DNA from: Sanghuangporus weigelae
Lineage: Eukaryota; Basidiomycota; Agaricomycetes; Hymenochaetales; Hymenochaetaceae
Length of the DNA: 64,000 nt
NCBI GenBank assembly: GCA_033182465.1
Contig: CP137319.1
Span: forward strand, 620,001 to 684,000
Reading direction: 5' to 3'
How positions within the stretch are numbered: position 1 is the first letter of the stretch; each line of letters starts with the position of its first letter. The position numbers and the translations under genes were made by a program. A model generated the notes under the pieces. It worked only from the letters and a program-made list of their open reading frames with translations. It was not told the DNA's origin and made no database searches. Shown one piece after another: positions 47,064 to 58,591 of the stretch.

Positions 47064-49592
47064 TTAATCAAGCAAATCCGTTTTGTCTGAATTCAAGATG
47101 AGCACGGTAAAGAATCGGATCAACTCCACAAAGCCTTCCGCGCGAACAGCTATAGCCACCGTCAGCCACATATTCATTCGATTGAAAGGCACAGCAGATC
47201 TACAGACCTTCGTTGACAGTGTGTGCTCCATTGTTACTGTCGGAAGCGCCCAGGTGGCTATATCGGAATATATGTTTCGTCAAATTCCAATAATATCTCG
47301 TGTCTATTAATAAATCATTTTAGTCGAGATGAATTGAGTAACAAATTACGATGAGATACCCGTATTTCCTAATGTATGTGTTGTCAGCATGAAACAATCA
47401 GGATACCGGATCTGTTCTCACCTAAAGCAAGACTGGGAGCCACAAAATACTTCTCATCTGTCTTTGCGCTTCTCTGATTAGTCGCAAATGTGAAGAGAAT
47501 ACTCCCAGAGAGCAGCTCCCAAGGACCATTTCCGAAGGTCGGAGTCACGGGAGCAGGATTGAGCGCGCTGTCAAACGCATCTGACAGTACAAGTTGACCG
47601 AATGAGTTTTCCGAAGAGTTGGAGAGCTCATCGTCTCCGAAAGCATCTATTGAGAGATTAAATTTCTTTGCAAGAGGCGAGACGATGCTGGCGAATCTAG
47701 CTTCCAACTCGGAAACAGAACTAACAGCATAGCATAAGCGTGCAAGTACAGACCATCAGGAAGGGCTATCAACTGAAGTTACTGACCTATAATCAGCTAT
47801 GCGATGGTTGACAACAGCATGTACCTGTTCCGGGAGCGCGTTACTCTTAACTCCTCCGTGAATGATGTCAACAGCCTGAGTCGTCCCTGTGCTAGGCTCA
47901 TATTCAGGAAAGACCTTCTCCAGCTCTATTCCCAGCTCGGCGAGCGCCTTGTCGTCTTTCAAAGAAGTCTTGACTAGCTTTCGAAGTGACGGTGATATTG
48001 ACGGCGAGTGCTCGGCGAGACACTGGACCTTCTGGTAAAAAGTGCCATTTCGTCTCAAGTTTGTCGGATGCGGCTTCGTTTCCAGCTCAGTGATGAGACG
48101 AGAAAGCATTCCGATACTCTATAAAATGCGATGTTCAGTCTCGTGTTTCTGCAATTCGGAAGGGGAGTGGATCAATACCGTGTGCTTAGGAGGTCTACTT
48201 GAATGTCCACCGGGTGTAGACACCTGCATCCGGACATCCAATTTTCCTTTTTCAGCCACTGCTGGAGTCGAGACTACCGCACCGAATCTTTCGGAATACC
48301 CATCTACGAATTCATTTCTTTAGCGGGACATGATTCGAGTCAGAAAAGAGTTCGACTGACTTCCTTCATCGACGAGAATAGAGAACGAGTTCTCTCCATA
48401 CACTTCGAGAAGATAGTCTCGGATAGCAGTTGCTCCCTAGACAAAAAAAAAGACAAAGGTCTGGACACTAGTAATTACTTCGGCAGCTCGTAGACAACTC
48501 ACGTAGGCGCCACCTCGTTCTTCATCTATACCTATCGCGAGTACGATAGACCGTTCAGGCTGGAAGGCAGCGGAAAGCAGAGTTTCAACCGCGGTCCTGA
48601 ATGAAGGGTTAACTTTCGATTACAATATATCTATCATACGAGCCGACTAACATGCTGGCAATCAACCCCGATTTATCATCACAGCTACCACGTCCCCAAA
48701 TATATTCACCTTTTTCATAATTAGCAGTTGTTCACAATCAAGCTGAGGTAGACTGGGAGCACCATCGAAGTAACCCGAGAAGGGAGGATGCACCCATTGC
48801 GATGCCGTCTCTGGCTCTACGGGAACAACATCTATCAACCATCATCGATCGTTAGTCCCGAGAAGTTCATTCATACAGCGAAACATGCACACCTTGATGC
48901 GACGTCAACAAAATAGGTTTCAAAGACTCGTCGGATCCCTGCCAGTGAAATATCAGCGAGAATAAGTTGGCTTTGGAGACCGTAAGGTTCGAGTGCCTAA
49001 AGTCGAATGAAGCTCAGAAATAATCCAGTTTCATTGAAGCAGATAGACGTACATGAGAGGAAAACGAGTTTTCAAGTACGCGTGAAGTTCTTCAAATGGC
49101 TTCCACTGCTCTGGATCTTCACCTGGAGGCTTCTCTTCGTCCTGACTTTCTGTCCTATATTCATAACCATGACTGGGAGTAAGGATCCTATTCATCTATC
49201 CGAAGGAAACCCAAGACGCACGGTACACGGACTGCACCGCCAAGCGACTCATAAGCATGCAACCGGAAGTCGTCCGTACGGAATAGATCGTCCAGTTCCT
49301 GGAAAAATTCCTTGTGTGCGGACGGTTCCTTCGGCTCGACCTGAGGACAGACGGATGTTCCTTCTAATATGTTGTCCCTGTCTGAATCTTCATCGTTAAG
49401 CTTCAGCTTGTTCGAGCCTAGAGCACTGCGGACATTTCTGCCCAAGACGTTCAAAAAGCAAGCGAGTAGAATCGCTAAACCAACAAGCCGGAGTCCAAGA
49501 TTCCTTTTCTTGCCCGTTTTATTTGTTTTGCACTCGTGCTCCGTCAAATTCGAATCGAGTAAGCCACGAGCACGTTTTGAGTCGACCATCAT
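47064..49592 (-). CDS. Membrane-anchored M20 carboxypeptidase (CPS1-like)
   Basis: Zinc-dependent Gly-X carboxypeptidase of family M20, like yeast vacuolar carboxypeptidase S. The N-terminus has a basic cytosolic part and one membrane segment (LGLRLVGLAILLACFLNVLG), as expected for a type II vacuolar protein. Catalytic blocks: ILLTSHQ joined to DVVPVEPETASQWVHPPFSG (metal His), and GEYIWGRGSCDDKSGLIASM (bridging Asp). The dimerisation region follows, and the C-terminus reads GNTDTRYYWNLTKHIFRYSH, HTVNEAVRAEGFVELIRFF, stop. Introns interrupt both the HQ/DVVPV motif and the GNT/DTR motif. The 3' end was placed at 47064 after joining two small exons; stopping at the apparent TAA after GNTG would cut off the conserved C-terminal His block. 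ATG ATG at 49592/49589 leaves the start ambiguous by one codon. Confidence 0.86.
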
Positions 49593-49940
49593 AGATCAGT
49601 ATCAAGAGGTCCTCGACCATATTATCAGTCAGTGAGCTCATGATAAGGCGAGCGCCGTGGATCCATATGGCGTGCCGGTGAGAAATCGGAAGATCCCAAC
49701 TTAAGTTCGATCATCAGCATTTTTAGTAGCACTCGCGTTGTTTGTCGTTGTTTGTCTGTCTAGGAGTAACTAACCCTTACGCTTACGAATCAATCTGGAG
49801 CTGAAGAACAGACAGAAATAAAATACAGCTTTTTAGAAGAGAAAATATACAAGGGCCTGCTCTAGCATCCGGTTGCAATACGTATTAAGTTAAGTAACGA
49901 CAACGAAACCTCCGTGACAGCAAACACAATACGATAAAGG
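49593..49940. other. Short intergenic region
   Basis: About 350 bp between the M20 peptidase start and the kinesin stop, both on the minus strand. It holds the peptidase promoter and the kinesin 3' UTR. No gene was seen. Confidence 0.5.
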
Positions 49941-52661
49941 TTAAGATGCCACCTTTGCCTGTCTCTTTGCCGTGCCCAAGGTTGTGTTGTTCACCTAAAA
50001 TCAAACCATTGGTAAAAAGAAGAGATGCAGAACAATGAACGACCCTGACCTTGGTCGCGAATCGAAGTGAGCAAAGACTTTCGCCCATATGGGCAGCGAG
50101 TGGAGAAAGGTTAAGCACCATCTTTCCGATAATCAGTAATTAACACTGGAGCTCAGTAGATTGTAAGACTCACGAGGGTCTTGGAGTTTCCACTGAGCGA
50201 GTTTTGAAGCAAATATGTGAGCTGAATGTCAAGCTATCAGCTTTGCTCTCGGACGATATCACGAAACAAAAACCACCTTTGAGTTCCTATACGGAATATG
50301 CTTGTCCGCCTTATCGCTTTTCTCTCCCAAGGCAGCAATAACATCTGCCAGAGCACTCAAGCTCTTGTTGATGTTCTGTGTCTCTTTTAACCGGTCTTTG
50401 TCGTTCGCAGCCCCACTACTATTCAAGCGTTCCGAGCCCGCAAGATCAACGAGGTTCAGCGAACCTTCGCAAGTCTCACCGCTACCATTTGATCCAGAAA
50501 TTCGGAGGGTGAATACGGAGTGTGAACGAGAGGAACGCTCGTTCATCAAGGTCGCAGCTACCGTGCGACGTGATTGAGCCATTTGCAATAATGCACGGAC
50601 TTGACTCGGGGATTTCAAGGGAACTATGGTAACAAGTTAGCATGCGAGCAGAATACTCAGTAGAGAGTGCTCACCGACTACGGCATCCGTCACTCTCGTA
50701 GATCCTTTCTCGTGCTTGATCTCGTGTTTCTTCTTGTCAAATTCACCCTTCCCAAGAAGGTCATTGATAGTCTCGTTGTACTGAAAACAAGTGAGACTGC
50801 TGCCATCCTAGTTTTGCTGCCTGTACACTCACAATCTCCAAGAATTGGCCGTCCATTTTGTACTCCCAGCCTTTGCTCTTCAATTGTTCCGTAACACGGA
50901 AGACCTGCTCAACTGCTCGTGGGATCATTCCAGCCGTTTCTTCATCCTTTGTCCTTCGACGTCAATGGTTTTAGACTATTTGAGAATACATGGACTTACC
51001 GATCCACCTTCCATAGTATATGACTATCGAAAGTTATATAAGGTAAGGAAGCGAAAGAGAAGATATGGTCAGTGTAAAATACCTTTCCACTTCCAGTCTG
51101 ACCATAAGCGAAGATGCAAACATTGTATCCGTCAGTGCAACTTTGCGCAAGTTGCGATATCTCCTCGAAAACTTCTGACTGAGAGCAATGAGGCTCAAAG
51201 ACCTGAGGACCTCACAAATCAATATCTATGAACGAGAAAGTGGAAAATGCCTCTTACGCGGTCGAAGCTAAAGTTCCATGCCTCTTTTCGTTCCTGCCCT
51301 GTCGCACTTTCCGTGCTCGAGCTGAGGACAATCTCTTTATGGTCTTTCCGATCAGGATACTCCATCCGTGCCATACATGCCGCCTTTAATGCTTCCGGAT
51401 CATCAGATGACGGACCTCCGATGGTTGATCGGCTCAAGCTTGACTGAATCTCAGACGGTAAAATTGGTCGGACCCGACAGAACACTCGGATGTTCCCCTT
51501 CAACTCTTGAATCGTGTTGTGTAGACGTCGACGCGTCATCTCAGCGTCTCGAACTTCCTCCTCCAATTCCTCGACCATCTGTCTGGCATTTTCGAGTTGA
51601 AGACGGAGCTCCGTTGCGTCTTGTGTTCTACAATCCAATGTAGAATTGAGTGCCGAGAGTTGAGCCTCTAACGCGCTGTTTTGGGCGGAAAGTGTGATAT
51701 GCGCGGTTGACTGATGTGCAACAGTCGCTTTAAGTGACGTTACGGCCTCGCGCTCCCGCTCTAAATCTTCTTGAGTACAACGTAATTCCTCTTTCGTTTC
51801 ACGAAGCTCTCTTTCCTTTTTCCGTAGGCTCTCATCCAGTTCATCGATCTCTCGAGCATGTCTTCGTTTCATATCCTCAATCTGACCAGAGGCATTGACG
51901 AGTTCCCTACGCTGAGTGACTTCCTGATTGCGTGATTCTGCAAGCTCCTGCGATAGACTGAGGTGATTGGCTTGTAGTTCCGCCACCTTGGCACGTTCTG
52001 CCTCCATTTCAGCTGCGACCCGTGCAGCATCTGCAGCCCGAGCAGTTTCGATAGCAGATACTTTGCTCTGCAAGGTGGTGAATTGTTGACTGTTGACAGC
52101 AGCAGAAGCGCGAGTGACGGGACCCGGTCGAACAGGGCCGCCCCTTGCCGTCAGGGCGCGACCACGCGCAGCGGTAGTGGATGCCGCTGCATTACGAGGT
52201 GGGACGGCACTCTTTGCAGGTGCGCTCGTCGCACGAGTCCTAGGTGGCGGTCGGGCAGTAGGAGGCTTACCACGCGTAGGTGCGGTGCTCCCGCTCGCTT
52301 GACGATTTCGTGGCATGCTCGTGCCTGTCGTCGTCGTCGTTGCTGATGCCGTCCTCATAGGCCTCACGGGCCTCACTGGTCCCCCCGTCCCATTCTTCCC
52401 AGGTCCACCAGAGATCGCGGGCAACTTCCGAGGCTGGTCCATCGCCTCCTTCGCCTCATCATCATCTTCGTCTCTATTCTTTCTCTTCAACGTGTTGGTG
52501 TTTAGATTCGCCATCGCTGTTCTCTGTCGAGTCGCCACGTTGTTGATCGATTTGGTTGGTAAGAGCTTAGGCACAGGTAAGCTAGACGTCGACGTCGACG
52601 TTGTGAGCTTTGGCAAGCCCGATGTGGTCGAGGTCGCGTTTGAAGGAACCAAACGCGACAT
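49941..52661 (-). CDS. Kinesin-14 C-terminal motor protein (Kar3-like)
   Basis: Minus-end-directed microtubule motor with the motor at the C-terminus. The N-terminal 170 residues are basic, Thr/Pro/Ala-rich and disordered, as in microtubule-binding tails. A long coiled coil follows ([20 protein letters not shown] and onwards). The kinesin-14 neck and motor start is [19 protein letters not shown]. Motor motifs on later exons: [17 protein letters not shown] (P-loop), [13 protein letters not shown] (switch I), [12 protein letters not shown] (switch II), [24 protein letters not shown] and LMVLNLSPL. It ends [17 protein letters not shown]. The length is roughly 800 residues. The ATG at 52661 (MSRLVPSNA) was chosen over an upstream in-frame one because it begins the low-complexity tail. 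The predicted role is in spindle and nuclear movement. Confidence 0.92.
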
Positions 52662-52834
52662 GATTCCCTTAAGTAAGAGACTGGAGAAGCGATCAGTGAT
52701 CAATGAAAGTGAAACGAAATGGAAAACCAACCTTACTTTGTGGCTACCTACGCGTCGTTCGTCACATGTCACGTGTTCGCGTCAATAGAATTTCAATTCA
52801 ATTTTGCTATTTTTCTTGCAATTTATCCCCCACC
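52662..52834. promoter_or_regulatory. Bidirectional promoter, kinesin-14 / phosphatase
   Basis: 173 bp separate the two start codons. It includes CACGTG within TGTCACGTGTTCG near 52770, a possible bHLH-type palindromic site. Confidence 0.55.
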
Positions 52835-53537
52835 ATGTCCGAGTCGTCATCACCGAAAAGGAAACGATTCGCTCAAGCGGCTCGTCGGGCTGCCATAAAG
52901 CTCTCAAAAGAACAAGGAAAGCCCATTACTCTCGCAGGTCTCGCTCGAACTCAAGCTGCACCATCAACTCAATCACACGGTCCCTCTGAAATCATTCCAA
53001 GGCTTTATCTGGGCGATTACTGGGATGCTTGCAACGAAGCACAGCTCCGATCTTTGGGTGTGACACATATCCTATCTCTGGTAGAGACTAGCCCGCCTTT
53101 TGCCTTTGCGGAAGAATATCGAGCATCCTTGAAGACGATACATGTTCCACTCCGAGATAATTTCAGGACCAATATCGCTAAACACTTGGATCGTACGACA
53201 GAATTCATTCAAAAGGCATTAAAAAATCCTTCTTCTGTCGTCTTGGTAAGTACTCCTATGCTTATTACCTTAAGTGTTATGTACGATACTCATTACAGTG
53301 TTGTGTATGTTACATCAGGTTCACTGCTTACAAGGCGTAAGCCGCAGTCCTACGGTCATCGCAGGGTATCTCCTCGCCACGTCTACCGACTTCAACTCCG
53401 CAGAATCCGTATTGAGCTTCCTCAAAGAGAAACGTTACATTGTTTCTCCGAATCTGGCCTTCGTGAGTCAACTGAATGACTATGCAACAATCTGTCGAGA
53501 GAGGCGAGGATCGAAACCAATATGGAGTCTAATGTAA
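52835..53537 (+). CDS. Dual-specificity protein phosphatase
   Basis: Two exons (52835-53245, 53319-53537) join in frame to 209 residues. The N-terminus is basic (SPKRKRFAQAARRAAIK). The dual-specificity phosphatase domain starts EIIPRLYLGDYWDACNEAQL, continues with LGVTHILSLVE and the general-acid region VPLRDNF, and has the catalytic loop HCLQGVSRSPTVIAGYL (HCx5R; Cys and Arg present). The intron falls directly before the VHC of the active site. It ends FLKEKRYIVSPNLAFVSQLN. The substrate is unknown; small atypical DUSPs of this type remove phosphate from Tyr/Ser/Thr or RNA. Confidence 0.9.
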
Positions 53538-53839
53538 AAATAATGACGAACCCGAATCGGATCGAATTTGATTTGTACAGTTTAGTATAGTCCATCCCAG
53601 CTGTTAGCTAGCGCTAATAATTTCCATGTCAGAACATGAGCCACGCGGATAATCAAAAAAAAAAAAAAAAAAAAAAACAAGGAGCACGATCGTGAAATCA
53701 ATGCATGAGAGCAGGAGTGCAAAGCAATGATATAGCAAAACAGCAGGCACGAGAGCATGATCAAAACAGCAAACGACAAAGGTCAGGAAACGAGAGCAGC
53801 AGTGTATAAGTAGCATTCATAACGGAGATCGTCACAGTC
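53538..53839. other. Convergent intergenic region with poly(A) tract
   Basis: About 300 bp between the phosphatase and Ada1 stop codons. It contains a run of 23 A residues at 53655-53677. No gene was seen. Confidence 0.6.
53655..53677. repeat. Poly(A)/poly(T) homopolymer of 23 nt
   Basis: An uninterrupted run of A on the plus strand in the convergent intergenic space. Its length may be unreliable in sequencing. Confidence 0.95.
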
Positions 53840-54970
53840 CTACCTCCCAGTCAGCAGCGCTTCTCGCACCGTACTTCGCTCAGCGAGTACCGCAAGGATC
53901 TGCCACCTTGGGTCCTCGGTATGGCGCTCCTTCAGCGGTACTTGGTCATAGTGCCTTGAATCGCCTGAACCCTCTACTATGAGCCGCGTAGCCGCCGCGG
54001 ATTGGTAGGGAAGGACGGCAGGCCGCACGGTGAGGAGAGACTCGAAGGCCGACGTCGTGAGAACACGAGTTGAGGCTTGAGAGGGCATTTTGGCTAGCTG
54101 AATTGATGTGATTGCACGCGAAGTCGAAGTCAAGGCGAGGGCTTGCGCAATCATCTGTTTCAGCTTTGCCTGAATACACCATTTGATCAGAATAAGTCCC
54201 TAAGTTCAAACAAGGGACAATCGTACGCACCTCGCAAGCCGTTAGCATAAGCTTGGCAACGGTCGTCGTAGGCATCTTTAAATCATGCTGGGCGCAAATC
54301 AACGCCACTCGTTCCGATACATGCTGCAACGTAGGCGCTCTTGTCACCGACGTAAGATGAACAGGAGTGTATGTTCCGGGCTGCTCTGATATCTTCTCAG
54401 CTTTGAGAAGAGCGCCCACATCCTCACAAGACCGACCTTTACTATCGAGCAAGTGCTGTATCCCCCTTTCCTGAGCTATTTCATCCTGCGTATGTTTCGG
54501 CCTCCTCTCTCCCGTGCGGGCCATAGCTTCCAGAGCTTTCACGCGCTCACGCTCTCTTTTGCCCATGCCTACTGCCCACATCTTCAGACGAGTGGAAGGG
54601 GCAGATGCAGAGTCATCTTCGGCATCTGCATTTGCGGTTGTTCTCCGTCTTTTCCGGAGTGGCTTGCCTGGTGCGTCGGGCGGAGGAGTCGGAGGAGCAT
54701 GGTGCAGTGACGAGCCAAGTACAGAGACGATGAGAGAGTTATGCAATTGAACTGAAAGATTACTTTAGTTTAATATTTATTCTAGAGTTGCAAAACAATG
54801 TCGGACTCACCGAGATGAGGAGTATTGACAGCCTCGCGAATGATCTCCTCGTACTCAACTCTCGAAATCTTGCCACCCAAATACGCGCTGAGCGTCTCCC
54901 AGTAATGGGACGACTTGTCGCTGAGAGCAGCTGTAAGCTCATCTCGGATTGCAGGCGGTGGGCTCGTCAT
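53840..54970 (-). CDS. SAGA complex subunit Ada1/Hfi1 (Tad1 family)
   Basis: Predicted structural subunit of the SAGA transcription coactivator. Three exons (54970-54811, 54751-54231, 54169-53840) join in frame to 336 residues. The N-terminal block IRDELTAALSDKSSHYWETL, then LSAYLGGKISRVEYEEIIRE and LHNSLIVSVLGS, is the family signature. A basic linker (KPLRKRRRTTANA) follows, then a conserved central part with MWAVGMGKRERERVKAL and the C-terminal histone-fold-like part (VALICAQHDLKMPTTTVAKL). It is divergent from Med4, with 171 bp between starts, and near TAF10, another SAGA subunit. Confidence 0.88.
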
Positions 54971-55141
54971 CGTCCACCCGGTGAGCCCCGTTGGCTAATG
55001 TGGCCAAAGGTTCAAGTCAGGTTCAAGTCAAGAACCAAGAGAGAGCGTCGATCCTGTTGAGGGGAATGCTTACGTACGCGCGTCTTTGCTACGCGCACGC
55101 GCCAGACGTTGACGCGTCTTTATTCTTGTGTTCCTTCCATC
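54971..55141. promoter_or_regulatory. Bidirectional promoter, Ada1 / Med4
   Basis: 171 bp between start codons on opposite strands, each encoding a subunit of a Pol II coactivator (SAGA and Mediator). It includes GC-rich ACGCG repeats near 55085-55115 (TACGCGCG, CTACGCGCACGCGCC), similar to MluI-box-like elements. Confidence 0.55.
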
Positions 55142-56008
55142 ATGACAAGTAATCCTTTACAAGCAGGCCCATCCCGCCTGATACCCTTTGGCCAAGCTTC
55201 TGAACCACCCCAGTCGATGACAGACGCCCTTCTTGGCCCGCTTGACAAACTCCAAAAGCTTTCACAAACACTCTTTCTGGCACTATCCCCTCCATCAACG
55301 AAGCCGCCTCCCCCGCCACCTATAGAAGCGTTCATTGAAGCGGATGCAGAATTAGCTGCCATCCTACAGCAAACGCGTATACATCAATGTAAACAACGAA
55401 GGATTGAGAGTCTTACAGCTGAAGTGCTTAACCTTGAGGGACGTCTTAGAGAGATGGCAGTTGAACTGGAAAGGGGCAAGAGAGAACTTGAGGAGATGAT
55501 TGAGGAAGGCAGCGAACGCGTTGAGGCCATTGAGAAAGCCAAAGAAGGTACGCAACTGGTTCGTACGCTATTCTATGCATCTCGCTGAACGGGATTCTTT
55601 TCTTTAGCCGCACTTCCGTACCCAGAGTTACTTGCGTATGCACAGAGCCTCAGTGCATTCACATCTGCACCACCTCACATGCCGGATATGACTCTTCCCG
55701 GACAGCCTCCTCCACCATTGTTCTTCCCTCCATTCCCGAACGAAGAGAAGATGCGGCGAGGTCATCTCAACGCAGAAGAGCCACTTGGTTTGCTGGGCGA
55801 GACGCACTCCGTTGGACGAGGTTAGTAACATCGGTTCTTCTGAATACAACTATGCTCATCTATGCATTTTATTAAAGCGCCAAGTTTATCACCGGAAAAG
55901 CCTGAAGTCCACGGACCGGTACCACTGCCTGGTTACCCCTACAGATTGGATCATCCGCCACAGCAAGAGATCTTCGACTTGGATCTGGATCTGAATCCTG
56001 ACATCTAA
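55142..56008 (+). CDS. MED4: Mediator complex subunit 4
   Basis: Middle-module subunit of Mediator, which bridges activators and RNA polymerase II. Three exons (55142-55547, 55608-55820, 55878-56008) join in frame to 249 residues. After a Ser/Pro-rich start comes a helix (ALLGPLDKLQKLSQTLFLAL), a proline run, and a long coiled coil (RIESLTAEVLNLEGRLREMA). The Med4 signature follows exon 2: ALPYPELLAYAQSLSAFTSA, then PPHMPDMTLPGQPPPP. The end is acidic (FDLDLDLNPDI). Stop codons of Med4 and the convergent OHCU decarboxylase are only 12 bp apart. Confidence 0.9.
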
Positions 56009-56020
56009 AAGCTGCAACAC

Positions 56021-56698
56021 TTATTTTGCTTTACTCAATTTCTCTAGTCGACTTTGTGCGATATCCCGTATAGCACGTATTGCCCTTTCCACCTCCTTGC
56101 TCCAAGCATCACTGTTTTTAAACCGTGGCTGTATTTCTTCAAGCCCGTCAGCCTCGTCGGCCCCAGGCAAAACACCCTCTTCACGGAGCTTCTCCTCCAG
56201 TTCGGTCCGAATCTGCGCGCGCGTTCGCCCGTTGACGAACGTGATGTATACCAGGCCAGGATATCGAGCTTCATATGCTGCGTTTAAATGTGCAAGACGT
56301 CTGAGGACGTCGGGTGGTGTAGGCGTTACGCCCAAGGAGGAAGCAGCGCTCTGACCTTGCTCAGCAGCGCTCATCGCGCTCAACCCTTTCACCTCTCCGA
56401 TTCGAGGATGCGCACCAATAAAAGAGACCTTTTCGTCATCTGGCAGTGAGGATACGAGATCGATTGCTGTATCGATGAGGATTGCATAATTCCCTGGTAA
56501 CTCTCTTTCGTCAGATGCATTGCGGATGCGCTCGAAGAGTGTGGGGACAATCTTCTTGGATAATGTAGGAGAAGGCTCGAAGACTAGTGAGAGGACATCT
56601 GATAACTGCTTGTACACGGTTTCAGAATTCGAATCTGTCGCGGATCGGCGGATAGATTGGATGAAGCCAGGAGGAAATGGCGGGAGCTGAGTGGACAT
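56021..56698 (-). CDS. OHCU decarboxylase (urate degradation)
   Basis: Intron-less frame of 225 residues for 2-oxo-4-hydroxy-4-carboxy-5-ureidoimidazoline decarboxylase, the last enzyme of the uricase pathway that gives (S)-allantoin. The signature FIGAHPRIGEVKGLSAMSAA contains the catalytic His of the HPRIG motif. Downstream are the helix LRRLAHLNAAYEARYPGLVY and ITFVNGRTRAQI, also typical. The start at 56698 (MSTQLPPFPPGF) fits family N-termini; an in-frame ATG at 56764 would add 22 residues. The C-terminus ends SKAK, not a PTS1 peroxisomal signal. Absence of introns is unusual for this window. Confidence 0.92.
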   Translation of the reverse strand: MSTQLPPFPPGFIQSIRRSATDSNSETVYKQLSDVLSLVFEPSPTLSKKIVPTLFERIRNASDERELPGNYAILIDTAIDLVSSLPDDEKVSFIGAHPRIGEVKGLSAMSAAEQGQSAASSLGVTPTPPDVLRRLAHLNAAYEARYPGLVYITFVNGRTRAQIRTELEEKLREEGVLPGADEADGLEEIQPRFKNSDAWSKEVERAIRAIRDIAQSRLEKLSKAK

Positions 56699-57032
56699 TT
56701 TGTGTACCTGTTTCTGACTCAGCTCGGGTCGCTTTGGATAGACTACATTCCCAATCTCACTCACTGACGTTTGAATCCAAATTCAATCACGGTATCACGG
56801 CGCGGGTCGAGAAAATTGAAAGAATAAAGGCGAGATATGGATAAGGGACTTGCTATGATCCGATGCACGATGGGATGCATATGGGACCGTTGCATATGGC
56901 CAATGCCATGGAACCGACAATTGCCGCCGCACGTGATATTGTAATAGGCATATAAGTCAGACGAAACTTCGGACAAATGTTGGAAGGACCAATTCTCTTA
57001 CTCTGACCGCCACTAGCCGATATCTGAGAACT
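56699..57032. promoter_or_regulatory. Divergent spacer, OHCU decarboxylase / dehydrogenase
   Basis: About 330 bp between start codons on opposite strands, containing both promoters. It includes GCACGTGATATT near 56930 (CACGTG palindrome). Confidence 0.5.
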
Positions 57033-58591
57033 ATGACGCCGTTTATACTCAGATGGGGGATTGTATCGACCGGAGGAATCGCGCAGAAGTTTGTCCGCGT
57101 ACGTTCTCTTCATTCTCATCCCAGAGAGATGCCTTGGATAGGTTGAATTTATTCTATTCTATTGTTTCTAGGATCTATTGATCGATCCAAAGACGTGCGT
57201 ACTTTAGCTGATGGTATCATGGATCATGTCCTGAACACCGAACAATACTTGAAGGCGTGCTGTGAACGATGTCCAGCACAAGATCGTAGGCGTTGGCTCG
57301 CGCAGCGTCGATAGTGCACGTAAATTCATCGAGACAGAAATCAAAGATAAGTCGGTTGAGGCGTATGGATCGTACGATGAGCTCTTCGCGGATCCGGTGA
57401 GTTGATAGATGTAGCAACGATACCAAAGTAAGATGCTAATGGTCAACGGAATGCCAGAACGTTGATGCAGTTTACATCGGTACGATCTCTTCCCGTCCTC
57501 ATTGTGTGCAAAAAAAAATATAATTAATGTTGCGTCTATAAAGGCACGCCTCACACGTTCCACTATGCCAACTCCAAATCCGCGTTACTCGCGGGGAAGC
57601 ATGTTCTCTGCGAGAAGCCCGTCACTTCTAACGCCGCAGAGCTTCGGTCTCTACTCTCTATCGCACACGAGAAGAATAGATTCTTTATGGAGGCTATGTG
57701 GACGCGCTTCCAGCCTCTCGTACAAGAGCTGAAGAAGATCGTAGAAGAGGGGACGTTGGGAGATCCGGTCGTCCTGCACGCGGACCTTTCGGAAGATTTT
57801 GATGTCGATAGTGAGTATTGATGATTTCGTTTGGGATCTAGGAGTATTTTATACATTCTGTGCGAATTTAGATATCCCCAAAACACATCGTATGCTGAAT
57901 CCTCAACTAGGTGGAGGCGCACTTCTTGATCTGTGAGTAATCCATAAATTCCAAATTACTTTTCTGACGAATTGTTTTTCCGATAGCGGCCCATATCCAT
58001 TGGTGTGGGTGAGTGTTTCTTTCCTTCTCATCGATCTAGACGTCTCATGTATGATCACAACCGCAGGCAATCGCCATTCTGTACGAACATCCAAAGAACA
58101 ACGGCGCCCGCCCGAGCAGCATCAGTGGGTCAATGCTCAAAACACCCCTAACAGGCGTCGATAGCAGCACGTCCTTCACTCTCACCTTCTCCAATCCCAG
58201 CGCTACTTCAACCTCTGAATCGCTCCATGCACAAGCAATCCTCTCTTGCAGCATGACTATTCCGCGTTTCTCCACAGCAGGCATAACAATCCGCTATCGG
58301 AATGGCACCGTCGTTGTCGCTCCACCGATTTATTGCCCGCCCGGGTTCCTTATCCAGTATTTCGACAAACCAGGAAGTGGGAACGTCGTCCGTGAAGAAA
58401 AGAGGGACTTTAAATATGTCGGTACTGGATGGCATTTCCAGGCGGATGAAGTTGCGCGATGTGTGAGAGACGGAAAGATTGAGAGTGGTGTTTGGACGCA
58501 TGAGAAGAGCCTTCTTGAGATGGATGTTTTTGATGAAGTTAGAAGACAGGGTAGATATACTTTCCCGCCTGGAGTTGAGCAGGTCGTGTAA
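57033..58591 (+). CDS. Gfo/Idh/MocA oxidoreductase (dihydrodiol / D-xylose dehydrogenase type)
   Basis: NAD(P)-dependent dehydrogenase of the Gfo/Idh/MocA family, closest in pattern to dimeric dihydrodiol dehydrogenase / NADP D-xylose 1-dehydrogenase. Eight exons (57033-57098, 57172-57194, 57255-57396, 57458-57479, 57544-57810, 57872-57932, 57987-58008, 58067-58591) join in frame to 375 residues; three are only 22-23 nt. The Rossmann start is RWGIVSTGGIAQKFVRDLL. Then come VQHKIVGVGSRSVDSARKF, DAVYIGTPHTFHY, the family motif GKHVLCEKPVT, FMEAMWTRFQPLV, and the region around GGGALLDLGPYPLVW with its conserved Asp. The C-terminal half is a beta-rich substrate domain. Sugar or trans-dihydrodiol substrate cannot be told from sequence. 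Confidence 0.9.
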
